A stretch of DNA of 32,890 nt from contig NZ_PEOG01000065.1 of assembly GCF_002761755.1 (NCBI RefSeq), forward strand, positions 1 through 32,890, in the 5' to 3' direction. Shown here in pieces: positions 23,629 through 30,850 of this stretch (the stretch's first letter is position 1; each line of letters begins with the position of its first letter). The notes under the pieces were generated by a model. It was given only the letters and a program-made list of their open reading frames with translations. It was not told the origin of the DNA and ran no database searches. The position numbers and the translations under genes were made by a program. The stretch comes from Roseateles chitinivorans. Lineage in GTDB: Bacteria > Pseudomonadota > Gammaproteobacteria > Burkholderiales > Burkholderiaceae_C.

Positions 23629-23655
23629 AGGGGCGACATCGTCGATGTCGCCCCT
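23629..23655 (+). terminator. Perfect 12-bp intercistronic hairpin after the binding-protein gene
   Basis: AGGGGCGACATC (23629-23640) and GATGTCGCCCCT (23644-23655) form an uninterrupted 12-bp stem with a three-base loop, 13 bp after the binding-protein stop. The following sequence (GTCCTGTTCTCC) is only mildly T-containing. Hairpins at this position in ABC operons commonly stabilise the binding-protein message and attenuate permease expression, as known for malE-malF. It also makes the in-frame ATG at 23645, inside the stem, an unlikely permease start. Confidence 0.65.
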
Positions 23656-23707
23656 GTCCTGTTCTCCCCGGCCGCGCCCCCTGGCGCCGCCTCCAGGTCC
23701 GCACCGC

Positions 23708-24586
23708 ATGTCCGCCTCCCGAGCCCCTCGCAGTCCCTGGCTTCCCAAGCTGGTGGTCGCGCCGACCTTCCTGATCTCGTTCCTCTTCATCTACGGCCTG
23801 ATGGCGTGGAACGGCTACCTGTCGCTGTCCGCGTCGCGGCTGCTGCCGAACTACGAGTTCGTCGGCCTGGACCAGTACCGCGCCCTGTTCGACAACGAGC
23901 GCTGGTGGCTCGCGCTGAGCAACCTGGGCATCTTCGGCGCGCTGTTCATCGGCGGCGCGATGGCCGTGGGCCTGCTGCTGGCCATCCTGCTGGACCAGAA
24001 GATCCGCGGCGAAGGCGTGCTGCGCACGGTGTACCTGTACCCGATGGCGCTGTCCTTCATCGTGACCGGCACCGCATGGAAGTGGATCCTCAACCCCGGC
24101 CTGGGCATCGAGCACCTGATGCAGCAGTGGGGTTTCGAGTCCTTCACCTTCGGCTGGCTGGTCGACCCCGACATGGCGATCTACTGCGTCGTGATCGCGG
24201 GCGTGTGGCAGTCGGCCGGTTTCGTGATGGCGCTGTTCCTGGCGGGGCTGCGCGGCATCGACGACTCGATCATCAAGGCCGCGCAGGTCGACGGCGCGTC
24301 GCTGCCGCGGATCTACTGGCGCATCATCATCCCGACGCTGCGGCCGGTGTTCTTCTCGACGCTGATGGTCGTGGCGCACATCGCGATCAAGAGCTTCGAC
24401 CTGGTGATGGCGCTGACCGCGGGCGGCCCCGGCTACGCCACCGACCTGCCGGCGACCTTCATGTACACGATGGCGTTCTCGCGCGGCCAGATCGGTCTGG
24501 GCGCGGCCAGCGCCACGGTGATGCTGGCCACGATCGCGGCCATCGTCGTTCCCTACCTCTATTCCGAGCTCCGCTCGAAGCAGTGA
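23708..24586 (+). CDS. Sugar ABC transporter permease 1 (GtsB/UgpA-like)
   Basis: A 292-residue inner-membrane permease with six membrane segments of the MalF/UgpA type. It includes an N-terminal helix (LVVAPTFLISFLFIYGLMAW), FVGLDQYRALFDNERWWLAL and the EAA loop DSIIKAAQVDGASLPRIYWRIIIPTLRPV, which contacts the ATPase. TAGGPGYATDLPATFMY in the C-terminal part is typical of sugar permeases. The ATG at 23708 is chosen because the upstream ATG at 23645 gives a Pro/Arg-rich leader and lies within the preceding hairpin. Confidence 0.9.
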   Translation: MSASRAPRSPWLPKLVVAPTFLISFLFIYGLMAWNGYLSLSASRLLPNYEFVGLDQYRALFDNERWWLALSNLGIFGALFIGGAMAVGLLLAILLDQKIRGEGVLRTVYLYPMALSFIVTGTAWKWILNPGLGIEHLMQQWGFESFTFGWLVDPDMAIYCVVIAGVWQSAGFVMALFLAGLRGIDDSIIKAAQVDGASLPRIYWRIIIPTLRPVFFSTLMVVAHIAIKSFDLVMALTAGGPGYATDLPATFMYTMAFSRGQIGLGAASATVMLATIAAIVVPYLYSELRSKQ

Positions 24587-24611
24587 TCCCGCGCGGGACG
24601 AGCGACGCGAC

Positions 24612-25499
24612 ATGAGCCCTACCCTTTCCCCCTCCCCGGCCGGATCCCGGCACCTGACCGCGCAGCGCCTGCTGCTGTGGGCCGTGCTGCTGGTCTTCGC
24701 CTTCTTCTTCCTGCTGCCGCTGTACGTGATGATCAGCACCTCGCTCAAGAGCATGGACGAGGTGCGCAACGGCACGCTGCTCTCGGTGCCGCTGAGCCCC
24801 TCGCTCGACGCCTGGTCCAAGGCCTGGCACAGCGCCTGCACCGGCACCGACTGCGGCGGGCTCAAGCCCTTCTTCATGAATTCGGTGCTGATGGTCGTGC
24901 CGGCGGTGCTGATCTCGACAGCGCTGGGCGCGCTCAACGGCTACGTGCTGACCAAGTGGCGCTTCCGCGGCAGCGAGCTGCTGTTCGGGCTGCTGCTGTT
25001 CGGCGTGTTCATGCCGATGCAGGTCGTGCTGCTGCCGATGAGCCAGGTGCTGGGCACGCTGGGCATCGCCAGCTCGGTGTGGGGCCTGATCCTGGTCCAC
25101 ATCCTGGCCGGCATGCCGTCGACGACGCTGTTCTTCCGCAACTACTACGCCGGCCTGCCCGACGAGCTGATCAAGGCGGCGACGCTGGACGGCGCCTCCT
25201 TCTGGCAGATCTTCTGGCGCATCGTCGTGCCGCTGTCCACGCCCATCCTGGTGGTGACGCTGATCTGGCAGTTCACCTCGATCTGGAACGACTTCCTCTA
25301 CGGGGTGGTCTTCTCCGGCGCGGACAGCAAGCCGATCACCGTCGGGCTGAACAACCTGGCCAACACGTCCAGCTCGGTCAAGGAATACAACGTGGACATG
25401 GCCGCGGCGCTGATCGCCGCGCTGCCGACGCTCGTGGTCTACATCGTCGCGGGCAAGTACTTCGTGCGTGGGCTCACCGCCGGCGCCGTCAAGGGTTAA
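24612..25499 (+). CDS. Sugar ABC transporter permease 2 (GtsC/UgpE-like)
   Basis: A 295-residue MalG/UgpE-type permease, the partner of the preceding one. It has an N-terminal helix (LLLWAVLLVFAFFFLLPLYV) followed by MISTSLKSMDEVRNG, and a large periplasmic loop with two cysteines (CTGTDCGG). The EAA loop is DELIKAATLDGASFWQIFWRIVVPLS and the C-terminal region is WNDFLYGVVFSG. It starts 25 bp after permease 1 and ends 12 bp before the ATPase gene. Confidence 0.9.
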   Translation: MSPTLSPSPAGSRHLTAQRLLLWAVLLVFAFFFLLPLYVMISTSLKSMDEVRNGTLLSVPLSPSLDAWSKAWHSACTGTDCGGLKPFFMNSVLMVVPAVLISTALGALNGYVLTKWRFRGSELLFGLLLFGVFMPMQVVLLPMSQVLGTLGIASSVWGLILVHILAGMPSTTLFFRNYYAGLPDELIKAATLDGASFWQIFWRIVVPLSTPILVVTLIWQFTSIWNDFLYGVVFSGADSKPITVGLNNLANTSSSVKEYNVDMAAALIAALPTLVVYIVAGKYFVRGLTAGAVKG

Positions 25500-25511
25500 G
25501 AGGAGTCAAGC

Positions 25512-26579
25512 ATGGGCGCGCTCGCCATTTCTCAGGTCCGCAAGAGCTACGGCTCGGCCGACATCCTCAAGGGCATCGATCTGTCGATCGAGGCCGGCGA
25601 ATTCCTGATCCTGGTCGGCCCCTCGGGCTGCGGCAAGTCCACGCTGCTGGCGATGATCGCCGGCCTGGAGCATCCGACCTCCGGCTCGATCCACATCGGC
25701 GATCGCGACGTCACCTACGCGCCCAGCAAGGACCGCGACATCGCGATGGTGTTCCAGAGCTACGCGCTCTATCCCAACATGAACGTCGCGCAGAACATCG
25801 CCTTTGGGCTGGAGATGCGCAAGGTGCCCAAGGCCCAGCGCGACGAGACGGTGCAGCGCGTGGCCAAGATGCTGCAGATCGGCCACCTGCTGGACCGCAA
25901 GCCGGGGCAGCTCTCCGGCGGCCAGCGCCAGCGCGTGGCGATGGGTCGGGCGCTGGCGCGCGATCCCAAGCTCTTCCTGTTCGACGAGCCCCTGTCCAAC
26001 CTGGACGCGAAGCTGCGCATCGAGATGCGTGCCGAGATCAAGCTGCTGCACCAGCGCACGAAGACGACCACCGTCTACGTCACCCATGACCAGGTCGAGG
26101 CGATGACGCTGGGCGATCGCATCGCGGTGATGCGCGATGGCCTGGTGCAGCAGTTCGGCACGCCGGAGGAGATCTACACGCGGCCGGCCAATCGCTTCGT
26201 GGCCGAGTTCATCGGCTCGCCGACGATGAACTTCGTCAACGCGGAGCGCAGCGCGGCCGGCCTGGCGGCCAGTGGCCAGACCGTGCCGGTGAACGCGGCG
26301 CAGCAGGCAGCGATCGGCGCCACCGGCAGCGTGCTCTACGGCGTCCGCCCGGAACATATCCGCCTCGCCGACAGCAACGACGGCGGCCTGCCCGGCGTGC
26401 TGAAGATGAGCGAGCCCACCGGCCCGGAAACCTACCTGCTGGTCGACACCCCGACCGGCCCGATGACCGCCCGCGTGGCGGGCAATCCCCACCTCAATGT
26501 CGGTGATGCGGTGCGGCTGCAATGGGCGGCGGAGTCGGCGCATCTGTTCGACGCGAAGGACGAGCGCCGCCTGGCGTGA
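25512..26579 (+). CDS. Sugar ABC transporter ATP-binding protein (MalK/UgpC/GtsD-like)
   Basis: A 355-residue ATPase energising the two sugar permeases. The nucleotide-binding domain (1 to about 235) has Walker A GPSGCGKST, Q-loop MVFQSYALYPNM, signature LSGGQRQRVAMGRAL, Walker B LFLFDEPLSNLDA and switch VTHDQVEAM. The C-terminal part (about 236-355) is the MalK-type TOBE/OB regulatory domain (GVRPEHIRL and related strands). A good Shine-Dalgarno (AGAGGAG) precedes the ATG. The last 86 bases overlap the 3' end of the convergent membrane-protein gene. Confidence 0.94.
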   Translation: MGALAISQVRKSYGSADILKGIDLSIEAGEFLILVGPSGCGKSTLLAMIAGLEHPTSGSIHIGDRDVTYAPSKDRDIAMVFQSYALYPNMNVAQNIAFGLEMRKVPKAQRDETVQRVAKMLQIGHLLDRKPGQLSGGQRQRVAMGRALARDPKLFLFDEPLSNLDAKLRIEMRAEIKLLHQRTKTTTVYVTHDQVEAMTLGDRIAVMRDGLVQQFGTPEEIYTRPANRFVAEFIGSPTMNFVNAERSAAGLAASGQTVPVNAAQQAAIGATGSVLYGVRPEHIRLADSNDGGLPGVLKMSEPTGPETYLLVDTPTGPMTARVAGNPHLNVGDAVRLQWAAESAHLFDAKDERRLA

Positions 26580-27393
26580 ACGGGCCGGCTGACCGGCCTT
26601 CGGGGCCCTCGCGGCCATGGGGGCCGGCCGGCCGCAGGCGCAGCCAGACGGTTTGCGCCAGCAGCGCCGCGGCGAGCCCGAGCGCGATCCAGGCGGAGGC
26701 GCCCGCCCCCGCCATCGGCGAAGACCGCTGCTTGAGATAGACGCCGACCAGGCCCCAGACCGCCGCCGCGGCATAGGCCAGCGCCGCCGGGCCGGTGCCG
26801 GGCGCGTGCAGCCGCGCATTCGCCACCAGCAGCAGCAGGGCGGCGAGCGCCCACAGCACCAGCGTCCACGGCAGTTGATCGACGGTGGGCAGCAGTTGCT
26901 GGGCGACGATCACCTGCGCGGTATTCAGGAAGGCCGCCAGGGACAGCCATCCGGCGTGCAACGCCAGCGGCGCCACGGCGAGCCAGGACGCCGCGCCGCG
27001 CGGCACCGCCCGCGCCAGCAGCATCAGCGCCCACAGCAGGCTGATCAGCGCCAGCCAGATGATGGCCAGCGCCAGCCAGAACCACTGCTGGGAGAACACG
27101 ATCATCCAGCTCGCGGTGAGCGCGAAGCCGGCGACCACCAGCCAGTGGCAGCGATGGGAATCGCGATGCCCTTCCCGGTCCGGCACCGGTCGGCCGCGCA
27201 GCAGCCAGGCCGCGGCCACGAGATCGAGCAGGAAGATCACGCCCCAGATCGAGAAGGCATAGCCGTCTGCGACCAGCAGCGTCGGATAGCGGTCGGAGAT
27301 CGCGCCGTTGTCGGGGCCGAAGACGCCGCGCTGCGACGCCCAGGCGACGAGCGGCATGGACAGGGCGGCGAGGAGGACGAGCACTTGATGCAT
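26494..27393 (-). CDS. TspO/MBR-like tryptophan-rich integral membrane protein
   Basis: A protein of about 299 residues with seven or more hydrophobic helices. GYAFSIWGVIFLLDLVAAAWLL near the N-terminus and the Trp-rich second half (WMIVFSQQWFWLALAIIWLAL) resemble the tryptophan-rich sensory protein group related to TspO/MBR, though this is longer than classical TspO (about 160 residues). The final 40 residues (RPAGPHGREGPEG and onward) are Pro/Arg/His-rich, lie antisense to the ATPase gene and may be accidental read-out rather than a selected domain. The start ATG at 27393 gives an N-terminal membrane segment; upstream in-frame sequence is not protein-like. The function is unknown; porphyrin or redox signalling is known for true TspO but is not established here. 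Confidence 0.72.
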   Translation of the reverse strand: MHQVLVLLAALSMPLVAWASQRGVFGPDNGAISDRYPTLLVADGYAFSIWGVIFLLDLVAAAWLLRGRPVPDREGHRDSHRCHWLVVAGFALTASWMIVFSQQWFWLALAIIWLALISLLWALMLLARAVPRGAASWLAVAPLALHAGWLSLAAFLNTAQVIVAQQLLPTVDQLPWTLVLWALAALLLLVANARLHAPGTGPAALAYAAAAVWGLVGVYLKQRSSPMAGAGASAWIALGLAAALLAQTVWLRLRPAGPHGREGPEGRSAGPFTPGGARPSRRTDAPTPPPIAAAPHHRH

Positions 27394-27472
27394 GGCAGTA
27401 GCAGGGAGTTTGCTCCCCCAGGGCAAGGCACATACCCCCTGGATGGAGATGCCGCGCGCGGGAGGCGCATCA

Positions 27473-27488
27473 CTGTTTTTGCATACAG
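27473..27488 (+). promoter_or_regulatory. LexA/SOS-box-like operator upstream of the helicase gene
   Basis: CTGTTTTTGCATACAG fits the CTG-N10-CAG core of the LexA box with the preferred T/A at the inner positions (CTGT...ACAG). It lies 15 bp upstream of the helicase start codon and immediately before a TATGAT hexamer. A repressor bound here would block the promoter. UvrD is an SOS gene in E. coli, which makes the assignment functionally sensible. Confidence 0.7.
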
Positions 27489-27489
27489 C

Positions 27490-27495
27490 TATGAT
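27490..27495 (+). promoter_or_regulatory. Candidate -10 element of the helicase promoter
   Basis: TATGAT matches the sigma-70 -10 consensus at five of six positions. It would place transcription start at about 27501-27503, essentially at the ATG at 27504, implying a leaderless mRNA; no Shine-Dalgarno sequence is visible between it and the ATG. No clear -35 is seen at 17-bp spacing, so this remains tentative. Confidence 0.45.
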
Positions 27496-27503
27496 GCCGC
27501 CCC

Positions 27504-29594
27504 ATGTCCTCCGCCCTTGCCGACGCCCCGCCCCGCGCGGCCGACGTCTTCGCCGACCTGAATCCCGAGCAGCGCTCGGCGGTCGAGCACGGACTCGATG
27601 AACACGGCGTTCGCGGGCAGAGCCCACTGCTGGTGATCGCCGGCGCCGGCTCGGGCAAGACGAAGACGCTGGCGGCGCGCGTCGCCCGCCTGATCCAGTC
27701 CGGCGCGGACCCGCAGCGACTGCTGCTGCTGACCTTCTCCCGCCGTGCTGCCGGCGAGATGGAGCGCCGCGCCGGCCGCATGCTGCATCGCGCGCTCGGC
27801 TTGCGCGCGACGCAGGCGCCGCCGCGCCTCCCCTGGTCCGGCACCTTCCATGGCGTGGGCGCGCGGCTGCTGCGCGAATACGCCCCGCGCATCGGCCTGG
27901 CACCCAACTTCACCCTGCTCGATCGCGCCGACGCCGAGGACCTGATGGGCCTGCAACGTCAGGCGCTCGGCCTGGCCGAGACGGCCGAGCGCTTCCCGCT
28001 CAAGGCCACCTGCCTGTCCATCTACTCCCGGGCGATCAACGGCGAGAGCCGGCTGGACCAGGTCCTGCAGGAGCACTTCCCCTGGTGCTTCCCGGTGCAT
28101 GACGAGCTCAAGCGGCTGTTCAAGGCCTATGTCGAGGAGAAGCAGCGCCAGCAGTTGCTGGACTACGACGACCTGCTGCTCTACTGGGCCGAGCTGATGA
28201 GCGACGACCGCCTGGCCGCCGAGCTCGGCGATCGCTTCCAGCATGTGCTGGTCGACGAGTACCAGGACACCAACCGGCTGCAGGCGACCATCCTGCGCCG
28301 GCTCAAGCCGAGCGGCGGCGGCCTGACGGTGGTGGGCGACGACGCGCAGGCGATCTACTCGTTCCGCGCGGCCGAGGTGCGCAACATCCTCGAGTTCCCC
28401 GCCCAGTTCGATCCCCCCGCGCGGGTGGTGGCGCTGGAGCGCAACTACCGGTCGACGCAGCCGATCCTGGAGGCCTCGAACGCGGTCATCGCGATGGCCC
28501 GCGAGCGGCACGAGAAGCGGCTGTGGACCGACCGGGCCTCGAGCGAGCGGCCGCAGCTGGTGACCGTCGAGGACGAGGCGCGCCAGGCCCAGTGGGTCGC
28601 CGACAAAGTGCTCGAGCGGCGCGAGCAGGGATTGCGGTTGAAGCGCCAGGCGGTGCTGTTCCGCACCTCGAGCCATGCCGCGCCGCTGGAGCTGGAGCTG
28701 ACGCGGCGCAACATCCCCTTCGTCAAGTTCGGCGGCCTGAAATTCCTGGAGAGCACGCATGTGAAGGACGTGCTGAGCGTGCTGCGCTGGGCCGAGAACC
28801 CGCGCGGACGGCTGGCGGGGTTCCGGGTCTCGCAGTTGCTGCCTGGCTTCGGGCCGGCGAGCGCGCGTCGGCTGATCGACGCGATGGCGCCCGCCGCGGA
28901 TCCGGTCCAGGCGCTGCGCGCATTCGAGCCGCCCCGCGCCGCGGCCGCGTCATGGACGGCGCTGCGCGATCTGCTGGCGAGCCTCATCGGCGATGCGCAG
29001 TGGCCGATGGACCTGGAGTCGGTGGTCGAGTGGTATGCCCCTCACCTGGAGCGGCTGCACGACGACGCGCCGGTGCGCCTGGCCGACCTGGAGCAGGTCG
29101 TGCGCATCGCCCAGGGCTTCGGCTCCCGGGAGCGCTTCCTGACCGAGCTGACGCTGGATCCGCCCGAGGCGAGCAGCGATGAATCCGGCATCCCGCTGAA
29201 GGACGAGGACTACCTGATCCTGTCGACCATCCACTCGGCCAAGGGGCAGGAATGGAATGCGGTCTACCTGCTCAATTGCGTGGACGGCTGCATGCCGTCG
29301 GACCTGAGCACCGGCGCGCAGGCGCAGATCGAGGAAGAGCGGCGGCTGCTGTACGTCGCGATGACGCGGGCCAAGGAGCACCTGGCGGTGATGGTGCCGC
29401 AGCGCTTCTATGTCACGCAGCAGGCGCGGCACGGTGACCGTCACCTCCACGCCAGCGTCTCGCGCTTCCTGCCCGGCAAGGTGGTGCGCCACTTCGACAA
29501 GCTGGGGCCGGCCAACCAGACCCAGGCGGCGCTGCCGGAGCTGGCCAGGCCCGCGATGGATGTCGCGGCGAGGCTGCGCAAGGCCTGGGACTGA
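27504..29594 (+). CDS. UvrD/Rep-family ATP-dependent DNA helicase
   Basis: A 696-residue superfamily 1A 3'-5' helicase. Motifs in order: Q-motif DLNPEQRSAVE (about 18-28); Walker A AGAGSGKT with Lys52; motif Ia LLLTFSRRAAGEM; motif II VDEYQDTN (about 250-257); motif III GDDAQAIYSFRAAEV; motif IV ALERNYRSTQPILEASN; motif V LSTIHSAKGQEWNAVYLLNCVDGCMPSD; motif VI EEERRLLYVAMTRAKEHL. The length is between Rep (673) and UvrD (720), but the sequence is divergent enough that I do not assign either name. It probably acts in repair or replication restart. A LexA-like box directly upstream points to SOS induction. Confidence 0.93.
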   Translation: MSSALADAPPRAADVFADLNPEQRSAVEHGLDEHGVRGQSPLLVIAGAGSGKTKTLAARVARLIQSGADPQRLLLLTFSRRAAGEMERRAGRMLHRALGLRATQAPPRLPWSGTFHGVGARLLREYAPRIGLAPNFTLLDRADAEDLMGLQRQALGLAETAERFPLKATCLSIYSRAINGESRLDQVLQEHFPWCFPVHDELKRLFKAYVEEKQRQQLLDYDDLLLYWAELMSDDRLAAELGDRFQHVLVDEYQDTNRLQATILRRLKPSGGGLTVVGDDAQAIYSFRAAEVRNILEFPAQFDPPARVVALERNYRSTQPILEASNAVIAMARERHEKRLWTDRASSERPQLVTVEDEARQAQWVADKVLERREQGLRLKRQAVLFRTSSHAAPLELELTRRNIPFVKFGGLKFLESTHVKDVLSVLRWAENPRGRLAGFRVSQLLPGFGPASARRLIDAMAPAADPVQALRAFEPPRAAAASWTALRDLLASLIGDAQWPMDLESVVEWYAPHLERLHDDAPVRLADLEQVVRIAQGFGSRERFLTELTLDPPEASSDESGIPLKDEDYLILSTIHSAKGQEWNAVYLLNCVDGCMPSDLSTGAQAQIEEERRLLYVAMTRAKEHLAVMVPQRFYVTQQARHGDRHLHASVSRFLPGKVVRHFDKLGPANQTQAALPELARPAMDVAARLRKAWD

Positions 29595-29623
29595 GGCGCC
29601 GTGCCAGACGCCTCGGCGCACGC

Positions 29624-29637
29624 GTAACGCACGTTAC
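29624..29637. promoter_or_regulatory. Perfect dyad GTAACG-CA-CGTTAC upstream of the PBP7-type gene
   Basis: Six-base arms around a two-base centre form an almost complete 14-bp palindrome, 112 bp before the endopeptidase start and 29 bp after the helicase stop. It is AT-richer than its surroundings and has the size of a dimeric repressor half-site pair. No regulator is identifiable. Confidence 0.3.
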
Positions 29638-29638
29638 C

Positions 29639-29665
29639 GCACGCCCGGATGGACGTCCGGCGTGC
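29639..29665 (+). terminator. Hairpin downstream of the helicase gene
   Basis: GCACGCCCGGA (29639-29649) pairs with TCCGGCGTGC (29656-29665) with one bulged C and a six-base loop. The sequence that follows (AGCACTTAAACTTCCC) has only scattered T residues. It is a plausible end of the helicase transcript. Confidence 0.5.
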
Positions 29666-29749
29666 AGCACTTAAACTTCCCGCCGGTCAACCCCTGACCC
29701 CGACGCCCTCCTCGGCCCCGCCCGCCTGCTCTGCCTGCCGCCTACCGCC

Positions 29750-30760
29750 GTGTCGATCCGCCACACCGTCCTCCGCACCCTCGCCCACACCAACTGGCGC
29801 CTCGCGCTGCCGGCGCTGGCCCTGACCTGCGGCAGCCTGATCGTGCAAGCCGCCAGCGACGACCCGGAGATCGTCGTCCCCACCACCGCGCCGACCTCGG
29901 CCGCGATCGGCCCGACCGGCGTCGTGACGCCCGCGGTGCCGGCCGCCTCCGCGCCGCCGGCGGCGCGGGCCTCGGAGGCCGCCGTCGCCCCCGCGACGCC
30001 GGTCGACGAACCGCTGATGAAGCTGCCGGTCAACGCCCGCCACATGCTGGTGATCGACGACAGCGGTCGCGTGCTGATGGCCAAGGATGCCGACACCGTC
30101 GTGCCCATCGCCTCGCTGACCAAGCTGATGACGGCGATGGTGGTGCTGGATGCCAGGCAGGACATGAACGAGGAGATCCGCATCGAGGACGCCGACGTCG
30201 ACCGGCTCAAGCACAGCCGCTCGCGGGTGCGCGTCGGCGCGACGATGAGCCGGGAGGCGGCGCTGGAGCTGGCGCTGATCTCGTCCGAGAACCGCGCCGC
30301 GTCGGCGCTGGCCCGCCACTTCCCCGGTGGCCTGCCGGCCTACGAGGCGGCGGTCGCGGCCAAGATCCGGGCCCTGGGCCTGTCGCACACCTCGCTGGCC
30401 GACCCGACCGGCCTCTCGCCCCACAACACCTCGACGGCCGCCGAGGTCGCCCGCATCGCCGCCGCCGCGGCCCGCTACCCGGTGATCGCGCGCATCAGCA
30501 GCGACAAGTCGAGCGAGGTCGAGGTCAACGGCCGTCCGCGGGAATTGCGCAACACCAACCACCTGGTCGGCGCCAAGGGGTGGGACATCCGCCTGTCCAA
30601 GACCGGCTACACCGAGGAAGCCGGCCGCTGCCTGGCGATGCGGATGAAGAGCGGCGGCCAGACCATCACCGTCGTCCTGCTCGATGCCGACGGCTCCGCG
30701 CAGCGCCTGCGCGACGCCGCCGCGATCCGCAAGTCGCTCGCCAAGATCGCCGCGGTCTGA
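29750..30760 (+). CDS. pbpG: Serine D,D-endopeptidase / carboxypeptidase, PBP7-type
   Basis: A 336-residue S11-family penicillin-binding protein that cleaves D-Ala-mDAP cross-links in periplasmic peptidoglycan. An N-terminal signal/anchor (about 17-35) is followed by a Pro/Ala/Thr-rich linker (about 40-88). The catalytic motifs are SxxK (Ser122-Lys125 in PIASLTKLMTAMVVLD), SxN (Ser179-Asn181 in ISSENRAASAL) and KTG (284-286 in LSKTGYTEEAG). DPTGLSPHNTSTA is typical of PBP7. The start is a GTG without an obvious Shine-Dalgarno sequence; no better in-frame start precedes the signal segment. The C-terminus ends soon after the transpeptidase core, with no amphipathic anchor, consistent with PBP7 rather than DacA/DacC. 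Confidence 0.9.
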   Translation: MSIRHTVLRTLAHTNWRLALPALALTCGSLIVQAASDDPEIVVPTTAPTSAAIGPTGVVTPAVPAASAPPAARASEAAVAPATPVDEPLMKLPVNARHMLVIDDSGRVLMAKDADTVVPIASLTKLMTAMVVLDARQDMNEEIRIEDADVDRLKHSRSRVRVGATMSREAALELALISSENRAASALARHFPGGLPAYEAAVAAKIRALGLSHTSLADPTGLSPHNTSTAAEVARIAAAAARYPVIARISSDKSSEVEVNGRPRELRNTNHLVGAKGWDIRLSKTGYTEEAGRCLAMRMKSGGQTITVVLLDADGSAQRLRDAAAIRKSLAKIAAV

Positions 30761-30763
30761 CGA

Positions 30764-30783
30764 CGCCGGCGTCCTTGCCGGCG
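30764..30783 (+). terminator. Short GC hairpin after the PBP7-type gene
   Basis: CGCCGGC (30764-30770) and GCCGGCG (30777-30783) pair around GTCCTT immediately after the stop codon. There is no T-tract, so this is a possible Rho-dependent or partial terminator before the flavoprotein gene 67 bp downstream. Confidence 0.4.
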
Positions 30784-30850
30784 CACGGACCACCCGGTCG
30801 CCATCGCGATCGACCGCCGCCGGCTCGGGCCGGCCCCACAAGGAGTTCCC

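Noticed and set aside
20895..23639. A 914-codon minus-strand frame antisense to the porin and sugar-binding-protein genes
   Set aside because: His/Val/Leu/Gly-rich repetitive composition typical of antisense third-position bias; both sense genes have clear signal peptides and family motifs.
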